A DNA stretch of 58,618 nt from Parcubacteria group bacterium. Lineage in GTDB: Bacteria > Patescibacteriota > Patescibacteriia > UBA9934 > GWF2-40-263. Numbering within the stretch: position 1 is the stretch's first letter; the number at the start of each line of letters is the position of its first letter. Below, piece after piece: positions 1 to 8,303 of the stretch. The notes below the pieces were generated by a model. That model ran no database searches. It had not been told where the DNA came from and worked only from the letters and a program-made list of their open reading frames with translations. A program made the translations under genes and the position numbers. The stretch covers positions 1 through 58,618 of the forward strand of contig JABMNZ010000014.1 in the NCBI GenBank assembly GCA_013204395.1, read 5' to 3'.

Positions 1-1
1 T

Positions 2-475
2 AAACAAAACAGAGAACGCAAGAAAGCAGAAACAATTAGTAAGCGTCAAGAAAAACAAAAAACGACGCTCATTGAGTTTCTTCAAGAATCTCCAAACATT
101 GGAACCGCTTTGTCTAAAGTAGGAATCAATCGCTCAACCTATAGCAGGTGGAGATCAAGTGATCCTGTATTCACCACGGAAGCAGATCATGCAATTGAGC
201 AAGGTATTGCAAAAACAGCAGATGTTGTTGAGATTGCTCTTCTCAACAAGGCACGCGACGGAGACGTACGTGCACAAAAATATTATCTCGACAACAATCA
301 TGATCGCTATAAACCCAGACATTTGAATGATGCTTTCAACGAGCATGTGTTAACAGAAGAGCGAAAGAAGCAGATTGCTGACGCGATGAGAAATTGGAGC
401 ATGCCAACAGAGGGTGACGAGCGAGACGAGGATTATTATTTGGGCAGTGGACCTGATGCACCATTAACCGAATAA
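2..475 (+). CDS. Terminase-small-subunit-like HTH protein, 5' partial
   Basis: The frame is open from the first bases of the window, so the gene is cut at its 5' end; a TTG at 110 is only an internal candidate start. The visible part has a basic Lys/Arg/Gln-rich stretch, then a helix-turn-helix-like segment (NIGTALSKVGINRSTYSRW) and an acidic tail. This order resembles small HTH proteins annotated as phage terminase small subunits or insertion-element HTH proteins, which bind DNA to begin packaging. No large subunit is visible, so the role is inferred. It overlaps the convergent gene at 464-1075 by 12 bp. Confidence 0.55.
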   Translation, partial: KQNRERKKAETISKRQEKQKTTLIEFLQESPNIGTALSKVGINRSTYSRWRSSDPVFTTEADHAIEQGIAKTADVVEIALLNKARDGDVRAQKYYLDNNHDRYKPRHLNDAFNEHVLTEERKKQIADAMRNWSMPTEGDERDEDYYLGSGPDAPLTE

Positions 476-1075
476 TGAATCGATCACGTTCTTCAAGTGA
501 TCAAACGTAACAGGTTTGATGTCGTGTTTTTGTAGAGTCAATAATGAAATCGCGCTCTTATCTTTGGATATCGTCTTGAGTATCTCTTTTGAAAGCACAT
601 AGAAACACCATTGATCTAAATTGAGAATGTCTAACGTCTCCGTTTCTGTATGGTTCAAAAGTGCGAGGACATAAATATCTGACTTGTATTCTTTCTGCTC
701 ATCTTTATTAAAGTCGCCAACAGCAGATGACCAGTAAAGTGACTTAGCCTTAAGACCTGCCCATCTAATGATTGAAAGTTTTGGTTGATCCCAGTCCTGA
801 AGATAGGAGCAAGACTTTACTTCAATCTTTTTGCTTTTGTATTCGACATCATAGTCTCCCCACGGATTACGGATCTCAATTTCGGTGAGTTCTTTAAGAG
901 CACACTCAACAAGGAATTCAGCCAACGAACCACGTAGAACATTGGAATTGAGATTCGAGAATCCATACTCCCAAAAATCTAAAACAGTGAATGGTCTAGT
1001 TGTGTGGTTAGAAAAATGCTCGTCGCCTGAGAGTTTGGTGACAGGTTTGCGAACGTAGGTTTTTTCGGTGTCCAT
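464..1075 (-). CDS. Predicted PD-(D/E)XK-type nuclease, unknown family
   Basis: A 203-residue protein not recognised by name. Around residues 50-85 it has a helical segment (AEFLVECAL), then WGDYDVEY and, after a short turn, KIEVKSC. This D...E-x-K arrangement on neighbouring strands is the usual signature of restriction-endonuclease-like nucleases. The C-terminal half shows no motif. It sits among other nuclease genes in a likely mobile island, so a restriction or anti-phage role is plausible. No methyltransferase is adjacent. The fold call is moderate and the substrate is unknown. Confidence 0.55.
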   Translation of the reverse strand: MDTEKTYVRKPVTKLSGDEHFSNHTTRPFTVLDFWEYGFSNLNSNVLRGSLAEFLVECALKELTEIEIRNPWGDYDVEYKSKKIEVKSCSYLQDWDQPKLSIIRWAGLKAKSLYWSSAVGDFNKDEQKEYKSDIYVLALLNHTETETLDILNLDQWCFYVLSKEILKTISKDKSAISLLTLQKHDIKPVTFDHLKNVIDSLFG

Positions 1076-1138
1076 GAAATGAAGTGAGTGATTAAATAAA
1101 TAAGATCGCAGTAGCCAATCGTATCTTGATTTACGAAT

Positions 1139-2191
1139 TTAAGACAAAAGTTCCTCGATAACATGAAGAAACGGAGAGGTCTTCGGCAACCATTCCTCTG
1201 GGAAAACGCTTGGTTTGGATTCTTTATAATTCTCTAAAAATGAGAAGCCGATCGTTTCCAATTTTTCTTTGAATAGCTCGGCGAGCCGTTTCTCCATCCA
1301 CTCGAAATTGAATATAAGTCTCTTGTCCGTTGAAAGAGTGAACAGCGACCGTTCGCAGATCGTTCCAAAAATAGGGATGAACGTTCCATAGGCACCTGTT
1401 CCGAAACGAATTTCGCTGGCGTGCTGTTTTGAAAAAGCATAGATCTGTTCGAAGCCTCTGTACTCGTCTGAAGAGAGTCTTTGCTTTGCATCCTGAAGCA
1501 TCATTTCCTCCGTCCATTTTCTCCGAGTAATGTTTGATTTAGATACAGAGATATCTTTCTTTACTTCCGTGCCAAATATTTTTTGAATAATAATTTCGTA
1601 CGTATCGTGCTTGTAGTATTCAAATTCAACCGCATATACATCGAACTGACTATTTTGATTTACATACAAGATAAGATCTTTGAGCCTATCATCTAATTTG
1701 TCCATCAATACGACAAAATGAAATACTCCATTATTAAGATTGTCCTGAATTTTCTCGATAACCGCATTCATTTCTTCTGTCTCAAGTTCAAAAAATTCAC
1801 TGATCTTTTCCGTAGCACGGAGTTTAAATTCCTTTTGCGTATGTTGATCTAAGATTCTCAAAAATTCATTAAAATCATTTGCGTGTTTCCACAATGCTGC
1901 TCCGTAATCCAGTGATTGGGCAATTACCCGTCTTTTGTCCGCATTTGCATACAGCTTTGTCTCAACAATATAAATCTCTCCGTACTTATCAATACCGATC
2001 GCATCAATAGGACCACTATTGGTAGGAAATTCTCGTGCGAGAATTAATAGACTTATATCTTCTTTGATTTCATATAAAGGAATACTCTCTGGATTCTCGT
2101 AGATATACTTCTGTAAATAATCCTCCTTCTCAAAGGAAGATTTCTTTACTTTCACAGCTTTTTCGCCGTGAGATGAAATGATGATAGCCAT
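1139..2191 (-). CDS. DUF91/NucS-like PD-(D/E)XK nuclease protein
   Basis: A 350-residue protein. Near residues 40-100 it carries GPIDAIGIDKYGEIYIVETK, a textbook PD-(D/E)XK core (Asp, then E-x-K), followed by a helix with RRVIAQSLDYGAALW. This matches the nuclease-like domain of the DUF91/NucS-like group often found in defence islands. The C-terminal 150 residues (from about WTEEMMLQDAKQRL) form a second domain I do not recognise, possibly DNA binding. It is co-oriented with the 464-1075 gene but separated by about 60 bp. A DNA endonuclease role is inferred from the motif. Confidence 0.65.
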   Translation of the reverse strand: MAIIISSHGEKAVKVKKSSFEKEDYLQKYIYENPESIPLYEIKEDISLLILAREFPTNSGPIDAIGIDKYGEIYIVETKLYANADKRRVIAQSLDYGAALWKHANDFNEFLRILDQHTQKEFKLRATEKISEFFELETEEMNAVIEKIQDNLNNGVFHFVVLMDKLDDRLKDLILYVNQNSQFDVYAVEFEYYKHDTYEIIIQKIFGTEVKKDISVSKSNITRRKWTEEMMLQDAKQRLSSDEYRGFEQIYAFSKQHASEIRFGTGAYGTFIPIFGTICERSLFTLSTDKRLIFNFEWMEKRLAELFKEKLETIGFSFLENYKESKPSVFPEEWLPKTSPFLHVIEELLS

Positions 2192-2223
2192 AGTGTTCTA
2201 CATGAAAATAATTTACGAATCGT

Positions 2224-2428
2224 GAGTTTTTAACAGGTTTCGAGTGCAAGCCTTTCGTTGCTCATGAAAGAAAACTCTAAAAACAAAAAGGACACCCCTG
2301 AGGTGTCTAGACCCAAACAATAAAACCCTAAGGTCGTACTGCTTGTTTTATCAGGTGTGCCCGTTACGACGCACTACGACCTGATAAGCTAAAATAGCCT
2401 TTATAGGTTTTTTTGTTTGAATCTAGAC
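2224..2428. ncRNA. Highly structured intergenic segment (possible RNA or folded DNA element)
   Basis: Between two minus-strand genes the DNA holds nested inverted repeats. An outer stem pairs 2306-2311 plus 2314-2327 with 2406-2419 plus 2422-2427 (TCTAGA followed by a 13-of-14 match). Inside, AGGTCGTA-c-TGC (2331-2342) pairs with GCA-c-TACGACCT (2371-2382), while TTATCAGGT (2348-2356) pairs with ACCTGATAA (2379-2387). These two inner pairings share bases, so they are alternatives or form a pseudoknot. A further pair, GAGTTTT (2224-2230) with AAAACTC (2271-2277), encloses a small hairpin. No coding frame is evident. The strand and identity are unknown. Confidence 0.45.
2279..2307 (-). terminator. 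Intrinsic terminator for the minus-strand nuclease operon
   Basis: Read on the minus strand, GACACC-tcagg-GGTGTC (2307 to 2291) is followed by CTTTTTGTTTTT, a typical stem plus U-tract. It lies about 170 bp beyond the last gene of the 2474-7772 array, so the structured segment would be included in that transcript. Confidence 0.6.
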
Positions 2429-2473
2429 AATGAAAGTATAACTTAGGATGACCTTAAAGTGAAGCATTGTTTT

Positions 2474-3553
2474 CTATGTTCGTTTTATGTTCGGTATATT
2501 TTCTATTTCAATGACTTTTCGCAACTGTTCGTCAGATGTGTAGCCAATTAACTGCCCTGTGATAGCACCGAGTGTAGATTCAAGTGATGATTTAACTAAT
2601 CGCCAGTTTGTGGTGCGAAGAGATCTGATGAGAGCTTTCTCGACAATTTTCTTTGATTCCTTGTCTGCACGATCTTGCATTGAATCAAGTATTGTAATCG
2701 TCACTTTTAAACCCCTCTCATTCGTTGGTTGAGACAAATCCACCTTGGTCATACCAAGCTTCTCTAAGGGCTTTGTTATGCGTTCTTGTAGACCCATAAC
2801 ACGTAGTCGCTTCAGTGATTCCATTCGTTCATTTGTCTTTGTATCTTCTTGTTGAGCCTTAGTCCGCTTCATCATGTCTTCAAAAGTTTTCATATCACGT
2901 TTCATCTGTCGATATGATTCAAGACCCTTTTCATCTAAACAATATTCTTTTCGAAGAATCTCATCTATTGGATCCTCTTTCTTTTCTTTGTGAGAAAAAT
3001 CATGCTTATCAATTTCTTTGGTACCACAAAGTTTACATGTCCAAGTGATAGTGGTCGTAATACCTTCTCGATTAACATCTGAATCAGTTTCACCATCACA
3101 TTTTTTACACAGTGTTGGTTTTGAAATATATTCCTCTCCATTATTAAAGAATGCTCGATTGGGTAGACAATTATTTGGGCAAGAATAAAACAGGAGCACT
3201 CGCTCCTGTTCATCCATAGCTGAATAGTATGTTTTGAAATCGAAGTTTAAAAATGAATCACAAGTAAAACAATTAATGTCAGTTCTTGGTTTAGCGGATT
3301 CTAAAAGATCCGCTCTTCGTTTATCTTTTTCCGCCCATTCACGTAAATATTTTTCTTTCCTTTCTGCATTGCTACCCTTGATAGCAATCATCGCAATATT
3401 TCGTACGATATGATACGAGCTCACAGCTTTTTCTCGCTCAGGATCATACTCAGATACCTTAGCTAATGTTTCTTCCAAAGCATGTTCAACTCGAACACAT
3501 TCCTTAATAGTTTGACGATCGTAAATATCGTTATAGTCAGTCTCTGAAGTCAT
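2474..3553 (-). CDS. Double zinc-ribbon protein, last gene of nuclease operon
   Basis: A 359-residue protein of unknown family. Two zinc-binding sites are visible: CFTC (95-98) with CPNNC (125-129), and CKKC (149-152) with CKLC (173-176). The N-terminal 90 residues and the region after 190 look helical, with a basic coiled-coil-like stretch (QMKRDMKTFEDMMKRTKAQQ). Its start overlaps the stop of the upstream HEPN gene by 4 bp (ATGA type), so the two are almost certainly co-translated. Zinc ribbons of this kind usually bind nucleic acid or mediate protein contacts. I infer a sensor or adaptor role and cannot name a function. Confidence 0.6.
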   Translation of the reverse strand: MTSETDYNDIYDRQTIKECVRVEHALEETLAKVSEYDPEREKAVSSYHIVRNIAMIAIKGSNAERKEKYLREWAEKDKRRADLLESAKPRTDINCFTCDSFLNFDFKTYYSAMDEQERVLLFYSCPNNCLPNRAFFNNGEEYISKPTLCKKCDGETDSDVNREGITTTITWTCKLCGTKEIDKHDFSHKEKKEDPIDEILRKEYCLDEKGLESYRQMKRDMKTFEDMMKRTKAQQEDTKTNERMESLKRLRVMGLQERITKPLEKLGMTKVDLSQPTNERGLKVTITILDSMQDRADKESKKIVEKALIRSLRTTNWRLVKSSLESTLGAITGQLIGYTSDEQLRKVIEIENIPNIKRT

Positions 3554-4584
3554 AAAGCTTCGCGCCAGGATTGATACTCCTGATCTATGTATGATCGAAG
3601 CCGGTCAAGATTCTGAATATTATTTTGTGCAACCACCTCAATGATTTTCATAAAGTACTCATATGCCCACCATTCGAAAGAGGATATATTTTCATCCACG
3701 GTAATAATGTTCGCTTCGTGTGATATGTTGCAGCGTATTTTGTACCACCTTGTGAAATCACTATAAGCAGAGCAAGCATAAGGAAAATTTAATGCTTTTA
3801 AGCCCCCTGTGAATTCATCAGAATTGTTTGACGTAAGGATTGGACAGAGACATTTTATACCTGGATGCAAAAAAGCATGAGAAATCATCGTGCATTGCCG
3901 TGTGAGAGTAAACTTTTTAAAAGAACCATGCTTCTTGAGAAGTAGAACCTCAAATCCGGTCATGATCTTAGTAAATCTGTACTGCGGTTTTAGCTCAAGA
4001 GCGCCTTCATAGATGAGGCCAATGGCTTTCATAATACGATTTTCAATATCGTTTCTCTTTGCAGATGCTGCTAGCTTAGATAGAAATTGAAAATCGTCCC
4101 TCGCTTGAATTTTTCGTATCGAAGAATTGTTAAAGCTCCACTCTGCAAAATTACCTTCTCTTCGGAAGCCATATGATTGTTTTGAGCCTTCTATTGCGGC
4201 AATGAAATTTTGAAACGATGGCGCATCACTTGGGAGTCCAAAAATCTGATGATTAACGGATGATCTACCTGCTATCTGTTTCTGCATGAGGTACAAAATG
4301 GACATTGATTCTCGAATCGAATTCTCAATATTTGTACGATCTTTTGGAATTAGCTTGTCACCAGATCGCTCAATCTCAAGTTCTGCGAACGCGGATTTGT
4401 CTAAGTTATTTTGCACGTCGGTCACAGCGTCTAACCGAGAAAAAGTTTTGGCAACTAACTCGGCTGATCCCGCGGGATGTATGGTAACTCTACCAACTTT
4501 GATATCAGATTCAACGTTCAAATTAACAAGAGGAATGTAGAGCTTTGTGGTTTGTTTCGGTTTATCTTTTAAAAGTTCATTCAT
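3550..4584 (-). CDS. HEPN-domain protein, probable ribonuclease
   Basis: A 344-residue protein. The C-terminal third is a HEPN-like helical domain with the Rx4H signature R284-C-N-I-S-H289 inside WYKIRCNISHE, the catalytic motif of many defence and toxin ribonucleases. The N-terminal ~200 residues (beta-rich start LYIPLVNLNVESDIKV) resemble the sensor halves of ApeA-like HEPN proteins, but I cannot assign a family. It overlaps both operon neighbours by 4 bp (3550-3553 and 4581-4584). Known HEPN effectors cleave RNA when activated during infection; that this one does so is inference from the motif and context. Confidence 0.65.
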   Translation of the reverse strand: MNELLKDKPKQTTKLYIPLVNLNVESDIKVGRVTIHPAGSAELVAKTFSRLDAVTDVQNNLDKSAFAELEIERSGDKLIPKDRTNIENSIRESMSILYLMQKQIAGRSSVNHQIFGLPSDAPSFQNFIAAIEGSKQSYGFRREGNFAEWSFNNSSIRKIQARDDFQFLSKLAASAKRNDIENRIMKAIGLIYEGALELKPQYRFTKIMTGFEVLLLKKHGSFKKFTLTRQCTMISHAFLHPGIKCLCPILTSNNSDEFTGGLKALNFPYACSAYSDFTRWYKIRCNISHEANIITVDENISSFEWWAYEYFMKIIEVVAQNNIQNLDRLRSYIDQEYQSWREAL

Positions 4585-5741
4585 TTGAGATTTTTATAAT
4601 AATCTAAGTAGCGCTTCTTCACATCAGTCAACAAATCTGTGTAGGTCTTTATTTTGAACTGACTCGCACGATACTTCATGCGTTTTCTCAGTTCTGGATC
4701 AATTTTTTTTCCAACTAAATAAGCTTCAAATTTGTTTACCGACCCTCCTGTATGTGACTCAATGATTGCAAGGTATGTTTCTAATTGGTTCAAGTCTTCA
4801 ACTTTTAGAGTATGGCTCGGTCGTTTTATTTCAATGATGATCACTTTTTCTCCTATTGATCCACATACAAAGTCAGGGCGCTTTTTCTTATGTTTTCTAT
4901 CCTTTTCAAGTGTGTCTCCAACAATGGTCAGTAATGCCTGATTACTGTGCATTAGCCAGTATCGTTCATCCACAATCCACATGGCCTTCTCGAGAATACG
5001 GTGAATCGAGCCATCTCCACGGATCTCGTAGGTTTTATCATTCAAAATTGCATTCTCAAAAATATCTAAGGTATCGATACGGTGTTTGACTTCAAGTGTA
5101 ACTGCATTAACCTGCTTCAGGTTCCATTGACTTAAAATGTTCTCCAGATCTTCGATGGCCCGCTTTCCCTGCTTTGGTAACTTCTTTATTAGGCTTTTGA
5201 TAGCAGCAACGATCTCAGAATCGACTCCCTTTATAGTGGCTACAAGATCCGCTGTTGCAGATATCGCTTCGGGTAAATCTTCTTCCTTTATCAACTTAAA
5301 ATTCAATTCACTTAAAACCTTTTTTGCTAACTCAGGATGCTGCTTGGCCATTAATTTTGCAGCACTGTCGCTGTCTCCCATTTTTGCTGTACTAACAATG
5401 TCCGCTCTAGTTTTCCAACCCATGTGACCCCATAGACGATTACAAACAATATCTTGAATCATTTCCCACTCTTCGGGTTTGTTGATGTGCATCGTCGCAC
5501 TGGCGCCAGGCCACCATTTGTAGAGAGTTATACGTCTATCTGGTGCATTGTCACCATACAACTCTTTATTTGGTTCCGTGATTTGAACGCAGAACTGACG
5601 ATTGATCTTTTCAATTTTTTTAACCCATTCAGGTGCAAATTTATCTGAGCCACAACTACATACATCCGCATTTGGCTTATTTTCTATCAAACATTTTTGA
5701 CAGAGCTTATAGGGTTTGTTCTTTGTTTTTTTCTTTTGCAT
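4581..5741 (-). CDS. Zinc-ribbon plus Shedu-like (DUF4263) nuclease
   Basis: A 386-residue protein. The N-terminus has a short zinc ribbon (C14-x2-C17 and C28-x-C30). The C-terminal ~150 residues carry a PD-(D/E)XK core: RPDF (D290) then IIIEIKRPS (E304, K306), preceded by a conserved-looking helix (EKAMWIVDERYWLMHSNQALL) and followed by LNQLETYLAII. This layout matches the DUF4263 domain of Shedu immune nucleases. The middle section (about 100-210) is helical and unassigned. It overlaps the HEPN gene by 4 bp and lies 1 bp from the DUF2779 gene. A DNA-cleaving effector is likely. Confidence 0.65.
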   Translation of the reverse strand: MQKKKTKNKPYKLCQKCLIENKPNADVCSCGSDKFAPEWVKKIEKINRQFCVQITEPNKELYGDNAPDRRITLYKWWPGASATMHINKPEEWEMIQDIVCNRLWGHMGWKTRADIVSTAKMGDSDSAAKLMAKQHPELAKKVLSELNFKLIKEEDLPEAISATADLVATIKGVDSEIVAAIKSLIKKLPKQGKRAIEDLENILSQWNLKQVNAVTLEVKHRIDTLDIFENAILNDKTYEIRGDGSIHRILEKAMWIVDERYWLMHSNQALLTIVGDTLEKDRKHKKKRPDFVCGSIGEKVIIIEIKRPSHTLKVEDLNQLETYLAIIESHTGGSVNKFEAYLVGKKIDPELRKRMKYRASQFKIKTYTDLLTDVKKRYLDYYKNLK

Positions 5742-5742
5742 A

Positions 5743-7200
5743 TCACAACTTTTTTAAAAACCGATAAATCTCCACCATTGCAAATGTATCGAGTTTGCAA
5801 TATTGGAGCATGTCTTTGCGAAGTTGCTCTCTTTTTTTAGAATCCAAATCTGGATCTATAAGAACCTGCCAACTTGCTGATGCTGTACCACCTTCTTGTA
5901 TATTCAAATCCTTATAAGATAATTCGGGCACGAGAACAGGAAGAACTTTTTTTATGGAAGCACTCCCACCAAAACGAGAGTCGACATAATATCCCTGCTT
6001 CACAATCTGCATCAGATCAAACATTCGGTTGTTGATGTCATTAAAAAAGTTTGCGTATTCAGGAACTTGTTTACCGATGAGCTTATTGCAAGCAATCTCA
6101 AACACAGCGTTCCACGCGATGAACGAACCTTTGTCACCAACATGTTCCCTCAAAGCTTTTGCAAGATAAGGCGCAGGGTTTTCATTGTGATCAGCCAGGA
6201 ACTCCACGTGTTCAAGCTTGCTGTTTGGTTCTCGTAAAATATGTAATGAATATTGAAATGGAATTTGGTTATAAGGTCGATATCCATCAAAAGGAGGAAT
6301 CGCGGGATGTACTGTCTCGTAGTCAAAAAAGTAAAGTGGATATTCAAGTTTTGAAAGCTCGTCTTCGATGTTTTCTTTTTCAATGTGAACCGTAGGATTC
6401 CCGTCTTTTAAGGGAACCTTAAGATCACTAAGAGACCCAAGCAGTTCAGGGGGTATTTGAGAAGGTTGGATCAGCCCAGTTTCAAGAAACACTTTTAGTT
6501 TTTCTTGTGATAACTGCGGTGCAATGGAGTAGATGTCATCATCTCTCAGCTCGGTAATGTAACAAGAAAGATATTCACATTTGTTTGGCTTGCGACATGA
6601 CTTAAGATGAATTGCACCAGGAGACATCGGCCACCTTATAACCTTGATTGCCTCTGGTATGAGCTGTCTAACCTTTGGAATGAGCACCAGCGCCTCGTCT
6701 GTTACATCCTCCACTGTAAACAGCCTTTGTGGATCAATTTCCCCTTGGCGTACATATTGATTATTGATATGCACAATAAAAGTCTTACTAATAGTAAGGC
6801 CTGAGTCTTCAAGACAAATCCGTTGAAATGCCACATCAATCTTATGCTCATCTTTAACAGACGTTGAACTCTTTACTTCATAAATTTCCCAAGCATCACC
6901 ATTTTTCACAATGATGTCAGAACGACAGGAAAGATCTTTTGTAAAAAACGTTGGTTGAAAAATTACAGTCTCACCCTCTTTAATCGCTTGCTTGGTTTTG
7001 CGAACAGCCGGAGCACCAAATCCATCTACTGAAACACCTTCCGGAAAAAGCTTCTGTGCAAATGAATCGACAATATTTCCATCGTCAAACAAGCGCTGTA
7101 GATCAGCACTGATAGGAGGTGCTAAATCTTTACGTTGTTTCATGATCCACAGTTCACATGTGCACCGCAAAAACTGCATGTAGTTGGATTTTGTGATCAT
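5743..7200 (-). CDS. DUF2779 protein: Cas4/RecB-like nuclease plus RNase H-fold exonuclease
   Basis: A 485-residue protein. The N-terminal half is a Cas4/RecB-like nuclease: SDII (D95), YEVKSS (E108, K110) and a following DVAFQ helix. A Cys set (RCTC near 12-15 and C-x5-C-x4-C near 213-224) could hold an iron-sulfur cluster. The C-terminal half starts with FFDYETVHPAIPPFDG and IPFQYSLH, the DEDD exonuclease-like domain typical of DUF2779. Family members are usually uncharacterised. Its position inside a translationally linked operon with a HEPN protein and a Shedu-like nuclease is unusual and suggests it processes DNA or RNA for the same system. Confidence 0.75.
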   Translation of the reverse strand: MITKSNYMQFLRCTCELWIMKQRKDLAPPISADLQRLFDDGNIVDSFAQKLFPEGVSVDGFGAPAVRKTKQAIKEGETVIFQPTFFTKDLSCRSDIIVKNGDAWEIYEVKSSTSVKDEHKIDVAFQRICLEDSGLTISKTFIVHINNQYVRQGEIDPQRLFTVEDVTDEALVLIPKVRQLIPEAIKVIRWPMSPGAIHLKSCRKPNKCEYLSCYITELRDDDIYSIAPQLSQEKLKVFLETGLIQPSQIPPELLGSLSDLKVPLKDGNPTVHIEKENIEDELSKLEYPLYFFDYETVHPAIPPFDGYRPYNQIPFQYSLHILREPNSKLEHVEFLADHNENPAPYLAKALREHVGDKGSFIAWNAVFEIACNKLIGKQVPEYANFFNDINNRMFDLMQIVKQGYYVDSRFGGSASIKKVLPVLVPELSYKDLNIQEGGTASASWQVLIDPDLDSKKREQLRKDMLQYCKLDTFAMVEIYRFLKKL

Positions 7201-7221
7201 AATTAACGCTTTGTAATTCCT

Positions 7222-7557
7222 TTAGTTAGATTCATGCTTTTTGACATAGTCCTTAACTGGAGTTGTAACAGTGTTCAAATTTATGCCTTTGTCTAAACAA
7301 TAGCTTCCTTTAAACCAGTCTGTAATTCTTTTTGCTCCACGACTGGCATTGCAACTGAAACAACAAATAGCGATTGTTGAGATATTGTTCCAAGGTGGAA
7401 GATGGTTTAAGTGTTCAATTGTTGACCAATCACCGCGAAATTCTTCTGACCCTGCTTTCTTCATAGTCTTGTGACAATAAACACAAACAGAATCCCTTGC
7501 ACGTATACTGTCTAATTCTTTTTCGGGTAGTCCATATTTATTTTTCATACCCTTCAT
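7222..7557 (-). CDS. Small HNH endonuclease-like protein
   Basis: An 111-residue protein with CVYCHK near residue 25, TIEHLNHLPPWNN in the middle and CCFSCNASRG near residue 80. The two Cys pairs plus the His/Asn residues form a zinc-stabilised HNH (beta-beta-alpha-metal) nuclease core. The start overlaps the stop of the upstream 72-residue HNH gene by 4 bp. It lies 21 bp upstream of the DUF2779 gene, so it probably belongs to the same transcript. Confidence 0.75.
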   Translation of the reverse strand: MKGMKNKYGLPEKELDSIRARDSVCVYCHKTMKKAGSEEFRGDWSTIEHLNHLPPWNNISTIAICCFSCNASRGAKRITDWFKGSYCLDKGINLNTVTTPVKDYVKKHESN

Positions 7558-7772
7558 TTTTTGGCTCTTCTCCTTGCTTCAGAAGCAGTCTTCTTTTTAT
7601 GAGTAGATTTTTTGATGAGATGAAGATTGCTTTGTGTGTCTGTTCCACCATCTACAAGAGGTTTCTTATGATCTATTTCTTTGCCTTTTGGAACTTTCTT
7701 TAACCCCTTCTTCTCTAAAAAATTATTAACGGTCGAAGCTTTGCGTTTTATCTTTGATCCTGGTTTTGTCAT
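7554..7772 (-). CDS. Minimal HNH-type protein
   Basis: A 72-residue, strongly basic protein. After a Lys-rich N-terminus it has EIDHKKPLVDGGTDTQSNL and a later H in KKSTHKKK. This is the D-H...N...H pattern of minimal HNH nucleases, without zinc-binding Cys pairs. It is the first gene of the minus-strand operon and overlaps the next HNH gene by 4 bp. Two successive HNH proteins, one with and one without zinc knuckles, could act as a heteromer. That is speculation. Confidence 0.7.
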   Translation of the reverse strand: MTKPGSKIKRKASTVNNFLEKKGLKKVPKGKEIDHKKPLVDGGTDTQSNLHLIKKSTHKKKTASEARRRAKK

Positions 7773-7832
7773 ATGTAATTTTTATGATTAAAAATAGTAA
7801 GTGGGGCAAGAATGTATCACCCCACTATTTAA

Positions 7833-8192
7833 CTATCCGACTCGTTGATTGCAACGTGGTTGCAATGCAATGATCAACTCTTTCTCTCTATTAGACGGAT
7901 CTCCTGCTGTAACTTCCGCAACCCAATGAGTAGGATTGTGTCTGTTAAGCCCAGGAATGTCACCGTTCAGGTGATCCAGAAGACGTTGTCTAATGTCTCC
8001 TTTACCAACATAGATCCAAAGATTTTGCTGGAAAATGCCGTAGACTCCGATCTGTTCCTTGTTTACCGCTAGAATTGCTTCACGCGAATAAGGACGAGGT
8101 TCTTGCTTAATGAACATACTATGGTTTGCGTCTGAGGCGAGACGCGTTGTTATCCACCTCTGCATATATCCCCATGGATGCACCTTCACCAA
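7833..8192 (-). CDS. GIY-YIG nuclease-domain protein
   Basis: The C-terminal ~75 residues carry the GIY-YIG pattern: GVYGIF, then WIYVGKG, RQRLLDHL with the catalytic Arg, and REKELIIAL with the metal-binding Glu, ending in PRCNQRVG with a conserved Asn. The longest frame begins at a TTG (8192); ATG at 8165 (MQRWITTRL) may be the real start. It lies 60 bp upstream of the HNH operon on the same strand and may be its first member. It could also be a stand-alone homing-type nuclease. Confidence 0.75.
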   Translation of the reverse strand: MVKVHPWGYMQRWITTRLASDANHSMFIKQEPRPYSREAILAVNKEQIGVYGIFQQNLWIYVGKGDIRQRLLDHLNGDIPGLNRHNPTHWVAEVTAGDPSNREKELIIALQPRCNQRVG

Positions 8193-8201
8193 TTTGGCTA
8201 T

Positions 8202-8303
8202 TTACGCTACAATCGGAGTGCAGATTCCAACTGTAGTAGTTTTTCACCATTTCGATGAGGTGCTGAATTAAAGCGAGAGGCACTAGTTTACGCTAGTGCT
8301 TTT
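8202..8303 (+). ncRNA. Candidate small RNA ending in hairpin
   Basis: A TACAAT at about 8213 with a weak TTCACC 17 bp upstream could begin a transcript. About 85 nt later GCACTAG-tttacg-CTAGTGC (8280-8299) is followed by TTTTC, which looks like an intrinsic terminator. Between them CACC and GGTG can form another small stem. No open frame explains the segment. The promoter is poor, so this is tentative. The rest of the 8193-8446 gap shows nothing further apart from the promoter at 8411. Confidence 0.25.
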
